Of a stretch of 64,000 nucleotides of DNA, positions 60,545 through 64,000 are shown piece after piece. Under the pieces are notes generated by a model that saw only the letters and a program-made list of their open reading frames with translations, was not told where the DNA came from and made no database searches. This stretch comes from Terriglobia bacterium (GTDB lineage Bacteria; Acidobacteriota; Terriglobia; Acidiferrales; UBA7541): NCBI GenBank assembly GCA_020073375.1, contig JAIQFG010000009.1, positions 23,811 to 87,810 on the forward strand, given 5' to 3'. The position numbers and the translations under genes are program-made. Numbering within the stretch: the stretch's first letter is position 1; the number at the start of each line of letters is the position of its first letter.

Positions 60545-61270
60545 GTCGGGCGGGCGAACAGCGTCCAATTTGCACTTGGCGAACCACATTCAGCATGCTG
60601 AAAATAAATGACTTGTACGTTGAATCCGTTACTCTGTGCACATTCGGGATCAGATCTCGCAGGCGATCTACGGAAATAGAAGAAAATCATTACCATCATG
60701 TGCCTACGGGTTGCCGTAACGGTATTTCAATCTCAAATTGGGGTTTCCTGCTGGGCCTTGGTACCGGGCATCGGGCAGCGCCCCCAAATGGGGGTTCTGC
60801 GCTCCGGCGGGAGGTGGTCCGGAGTTGCAGGGATTCTTGTGGGTGGGGATTCCCGAAAAGTGAAACCTTGTTTTCGGTTCAATGCTTCAGAATCCGCATG
60901 GAACCAAACCGGGACCACAAAAAACGACATAATGTTGCGCATTTGCTGGAGCGAATTTCCTATTATGAGTGTTCCCTTTTTCGAAATTGCCTGTCCACAT
61001 TTGTGCACACTCCCTAACCTAAAGATAAGTAGGCAATAAGCTTACAGGCACCCTCCGCACACAATGGCGCTTGAGTTGCCTTTACCCGTGCCGAGTATGA
61101 AGCGATCTCGGAATTGAATAATCGATCTTCGCCCGGAGCCGTGAATGCAAAGCTCTTGCGGCAGCCGAAGGCGGCGGACCACCGGGCCACTTTCCAGGTT
61201 TCGGGGGATTGCTCAGGCGGATGGGGTTTTCGGGATTTGCAGGCGATTCCATTTTTCCACGGAGACACGG

Positions 61271-64000
61271 ATGAAACGGTTCTTGCAGCGGGTGTTCTTG
61301 CTCCTTCTTATTCCCTTTCTTTGGGTCTCCACTTCGCACGCACAGGCGGATGTCGTGGGTCAATGGGCGACCCTGCCCTACCAGATGCCGATCAATCCCG
61401 TGCACTCGGTCCTGCTGAATAATGGAAAAGTGCTGATCGTTTCCGGGTCGGGCTGGGTTGCCGCCAACACCAATTATAAGGCTGCCATTTGGGATCCGGC
61501 CGCCGGCACAATCACGCAGCAAACCCTCACCTGGGACATGTTCTGCAGCGGAATTTCAGTCCTGCCCGACGGGCGCCCCTTCGTGGTCAGCGGGACTCTA
61601 CACTATGACCCGTTCTACGGCCTGGTGAACACTGCCGTCTACAACCCAACCACCGGGCAATTTACCAACATGCAAAATCTGGCCCATGGCCGATGGTATC
61701 CAACGACCACGGTGCTGGGCGACGGCCGGGTCATGGTCTTTTCCGGGCTCAACGAAACAGGAAAAACAAACTCCACGGTCGAAATCTACACGGTCGGGAC
61801 GGGCTGGAGCCCGCAATATTCCTCGCCGTTCACTCCGCCGCTGTACCCGTGGATGCACCTGCTGCCCAACGGCAACGTTTTCTTCTCGGGGTCGAGCCCC
61901 ATCTCCGCCATCTTTAATCCCACCACGAACACCTGGACTGCCAACGTGGCCACCACGAATTATGGCGGCACCCGCACCTATGGCACCTCCGTGCTGCTCC
62001 CTTTGACTCCGGCCAACGGATACAAACCCGTGGTCATGATCATGGGCGGGGCGAATCCCGCCACCGCGACCACCGAACAAATCGATTTATCGGTCAGCAA
62101 GCCGAAGTGGGTCTACGGCCCTTCGATGTCGCAAGCCCGCATCGAGATGAGCTCCGTCATCCTGCCTTCCGGACAAGTCCTTGCCCTGGGCGGATCGGTG
62201 AACGACGAGGACGCCGGCACTGCGGGTTTGAATGCCGACATGTACGATCCGGCCAGCAACACGTTCAGCCCCGCCGGAACCAATGCCTTTCCGCATCTGT
62301 ACCATTCGGTGGCACTGCTGTTGCCGGATGCCACGGTCATGATTACCGGAGGCAATCCCCAGCGCGGCAGTTTCGAGTCGCACATGGAGGTTTATTCTCC
62401 CGCGTACTTGTTCACCACGAACGGCAGCGGCCAGGCTGTTCCCGCCACCAGGCCCACAATTTCCAGCCTCGGTTCCGGCACCATGAACTACGGGGCCGCC
62501 TTCACGGTGAACACGCCGGATGCGGCCGATATTTCCTCGGTGGTTCTGGTCCGGCCCGGGGCGGATACGCACGCATTCAATTTCGACCAGCGCATGGTGG
62601 GCCTCAAGTTCACCACCGCCAGCGGCGTGCTCCACGTGACCGGGCCGCCCAACAGGAACATTGCCCCTCCGGGCTATTACATGCTGTTCCTTCTGAATTC
62701 TTCGGGAGTTCCTTCGGTGGCGAAGTTTGTCCAGCTCCCGGTCACCAGTACATTGCAACCCCCCACGGGCACGATCATCAGTCCTGAGGCGGACACCACG
62801 ATCGGCGTGGGGCAGTCGGTCACTAACCCGCCCACGCGAACCATTACGGTAGTGCCCGGGTTTACCTTGGCGGCTGGCCCCGACTCGCAGACCGTTTCCC
62901 GCGGAAACAACACATCCTACACAGCAACGATCACGCCCGGATCCGGATTTTCCGGAGCTGTTAACTTTACGGTTACTGGTTTGCCTACGGGCGCCACGGG
63001 TGCGTTCACCCCGGCGTCGGTGACGGCATCGGGATCCTCCACCTTGAACATTTCGACTTTGGGGAGCACGCCGACCGGGACCTACACGCTAACCATCAAA
63101 GGCACCTCCGGAACGCTCGTTCAGAGCTCGACCGTGACCATGATCGTGAATAACGCCATCGATTTTTCCATCAGCACCGCACCCAATTCGCAAAGCGTGA
63201 TGCAGGGCGGCGCTACCGGCTTCACGTCCACGACCTCCATCTTCGGCGGGTTCAGCGGTACAACCACCTTTAGTGTCAGCGGTTTGCCTGCGGGCGTTAC
63301 GGGCGTGTTCAATCCCCCCACCGTTACCGGCGCCGGCTCAACGAACCTGACCGTGACTGCCTCGGCTACGGCCACAACCGGCGCGTACACCATCACGATC
63401 ACGGGCATCAGCGGAAGCTTGACGCACACCTCTACCACAAATCTGTTGGTGCTCAGTTCCACTCCTGTCCTCACGTCAATTGCGGTGACCCCGGCAACCC
63501 CGTCCATTTTCGCCGGCGGCACGCAGCAATTCATCGCCACGGGAACTTACAGTGATTCCAGCGCGCAAGATCTCACCAGCGCCGTTACCTGGACGTCATC
63601 GACTCCCACAGCGGCCACGATCAACGCCGCCGGCTTAGCGACGGGCATTGCGCCGGGCAGCACAACGATCAAGGCGGCCTCGGGATCTATTAGCGGTTCG
63701 GTAACCCTGAACGTCACGGGCGCTTTGTCCGGATTGGTGGGGGAATGGCCGTTCGATGCGGGTTCCGGCACCACGGCGGTCGATTCGTCGGGCAACGGCC
63801 ACACGGCCACGCTGTTTAACGGCGTCACCTGGGTGCCGGGGAAGATCGGCAACGCGATTTCCGCCAACACCACCAATCAATACGCCAGCACCGGAGCGAT
63901 CAATCTGAGCGCGACCAGCGCAGTCACCGTCGCAGCCTGGGTGAACCGCACCTATACCACCGGCGGCACCAATGGAAACACCCTGTTTGAATTCAGCCCG
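61271..64000 (+). CDS. Secreted galactose-oxidase-like copper radical oxidase, Ig-like and LamG-like tail, 3' end outside
   Basis: Open from ATG 61271 (GGAG 7 nt upstream) to the window end, 910 codons, no stop. Signal peptide (FLLLLIPFLWVSTSHAQ-like, residues 8-25). A kelch-type propeller with the galactose-oxidase centre follows: Cys92 in MFCSG, Tyr143 in GRWYPTT, Tyr344-His345 in LYHSVALLLPD and His434 in THAFNFDQR. These match the thioether-linked Cys/Tyr and the Cu ligands. A beta-sandwich to ~490 follows, then two ~95-residue Ig-like repeats (FTLAAGPDSQ..., FSISTAPNSQ...), a BIG2 domain (LTSIAVTPATPSIFAGGTQ) and a LamG-like start (GLVGEWPFDAGSGT). It would oxidise alcohol groups of sugars or glycans outside the cell; substrate not shown. 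Confidence 0.82.
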   Translation, partial: MKRFLQRVFLLLLIPFLWVSTSHAQADVVGQWATLPYQMPINPVHSVLLNNGKVLIVSGSGWVAANTNYKAAIWDPAAGTITQQTLTWDMFCSGISVLPDGRPFVVSGTLHYDPFYGLVNTAVYNPTTGQFTNMQNLAHGRWYPTTTVLGDGRVMVFSGLNETGKTNSTVEIYTVGTGWSPQYSSPFTPPLYPWMHLLPNGNVFFSGSSPISAIFNPTTNTWTANVATTNYGGTRTYGTSVLLPLTPANGYKPVVMIMGGANPATATTEQIDLSVSKPKWVYGPSMSQARIEMSSVILPSGQVLALGGSVNDEDAGTAGLNADMYDPASNTFSPAGTNAFPHLYHSVALLLPDATVMITGGNPQRGSFESHMEVYSPAYLFTTNGSGQAVPATRPTISSLGSGTMNYGAAFTVNTPDAADISSVVLVRPGADTHAFNFDQRMVGLKFTTASGVLHVTGPPNRNIAPPGYYMLFLLNSSGVPSVAKFVQLPVTSTLQPPTGTIISPEADTTIGVGQSVTNPPTRTITVVPGFTLAAGPDSQTVSRGNNTSYTATITPGSGFSGAVNFTVTGLPTGATGAFTPASVTASGSSTLNISTLGSTPTGTYTLTIKGTSGTLVQSSTVTMIVNNAIDFSISTAPNSQSVMQGGATGFTSTTSIFGGFSGTTTFSVSGLPAGVTGVFNPPTVTGAGSTNLTVTASATATTGAYTITITGISGSLTHTSTTNLLVLSSTPVLTSIAVTPATPSIFAGGTQQFIATGTYSDSSAQDLTSAVTWTSSTPTAATINAAGLATGIAPGSTTIKAASGSISGSVTLNVTGALSGLVGEWPFDAGSGTTAVDSSGNGHTATLFNGVTWVPGKIGNAISANTTNQYASTGAINLSATSAVTVAAWVNRTYTTGGTNGNTLFEFSP

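Larger units (their letters stand above)
60434..61270. other. Long divergent control region
   Basis: 837 nt between the NusG-like gene (minus) and the galactose-oxidase-like gene (plus), clearly lower in GC than the genes. Besides the ops-like and sigma-54-like sites it holds a stem-loop AGCGCCCCCAAATGGGGG continuing to GCGCT (60777-60803) and a CCGAAAA/TTTTCGG stem-loop around 60854-60880. Frames of up to 140 codons exist but carry no recognisable content. Promoters for both genes should be here. Confidence 0.5.

Noticed and set aside
60818..60833. Plus-strand GTGGTCCGGAGTTGCA as a sigma-54 site for the oxidase gene
   Set aside because: GG and GC doublets are 9 rather than 10 nt apart, a spacing that sigma-54 promoters do not tolerate.
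61120..61200. GCAAAGC-containing leader (TGAATGCAAAGCTC) resembling the c-di-GMP-I (GEMM) riboswitch core
   Set aside because: The GNRA-loop hairpin that must directly precede the ACGCAAAGC core and the tetraloop receptor are not present; only a 7-base resemblance remains. A covariance-model search would decide.
61014..61268. 84-codon minus-strand frame before the galactose-oxidase-like gene
   Set aside because: No signal, domain or ribosome site; overlaps the probable leader of the oxidase gene.

Overview
The window looks like chromosome of a high-GC soil bacterium. My best guess is Acidobacteriota, based on dense GTAG-anchored intergenic repeats, a secreted galactose-oxidase-like protein with Ig-like repeats, and an XrtA-style exopolysaccharide gene set. 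The phylum is inferred, since there is no rRNA, tRNA or marker protein here to settle it. I see no prophage, insertion sequence, CRISPR array or RNA gene.

Region 1 (1-20.8 kb) is metabolic and mostly monocistronic, with genes on both strands. It holds a type II NADH dehydrogenase, an HpaB-like flavin monooxygenase, class I fumarase/tartrate dehydratase, tartrate/D-malate dehydrogenase, an intradiol ring-cleavage dioxygenase, a Tat-exported LigI-like amidohydrolase, a flavin reductase, an exported class II aldolase-like protein, M28 peptidase, gamma-glutamyltransferase, a YVTN beta-propeller, a DoxX protein, a Spy-like protein, a methyltransferase and a GNAT. Almost every gap carries a GTAG...CTAC paired-hairpin (BIME/REP-like) element, and at least seven genes take their TAG stop from the GTAG of such an element.

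Region 2 (20.8-31.7 kb, mainly plus strand) begins the polysaccharide locus: galE, ugd, a probable sigma-54-type promoter, an initiating sugar-phosphate transferase with a decayed GGDEF-like N-terminal domain, gmhA (minus strand), a hexapeptide acyltransferase, and a tight Lux-like acyl cassette (ACP, FabG-like reductase, AMP-forming ligase, LuxE, LuxC) with no luciferase.

Region 3 (60.4 down to 32.1 kb, all minus strand) is a roughly 28 kb Wzx/Wzy-type exopolysaccharide block. Its first gene is a NusG/RfaH/UpxY-like antiterminator. Upstream of that gene a sigma-54-like promoter is followed by a perfect match to the ops consensus (GGCGGTAGNNT). The block makes a UDP-2,3-diamino-uronate-type sugar (WbpB/D/E-like) and a dTDP-3-amino-3,6-dideoxyhexose (FdtA/B-like). 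It also carries glycosyltransferases, three NodB-like deacetylases, AsnB, Wzy, a beta-helix protein, Wzx, a GT-methyltransferase fusion, a pyruvyltransferase, a FemAB-like protein, a Wzz/GumC-like chain-length protein and a BY-kinase. An outer-membrane exporter (Wza), exosortase and dTDP/UDP sugar nucleotidylyltransferases are not in the window.

Region 4 (60.5-64.0 kb) is an unusually long divergent intergenic region followed by a secreted copper-radical galactose-oxidase-like protein that runs off the window end. It keeps all cofactor residues and carries C-terminal Ig-like, BIG2 and LamG-like modules, so it is a plausible modifier of the exported polymer.

The strongest candidates for something new are the sigma-54/ops/NusG-paralog control module, the Lux-like cassette inside an exopolysaccharide locus, and stop-codon capture by REP elements.
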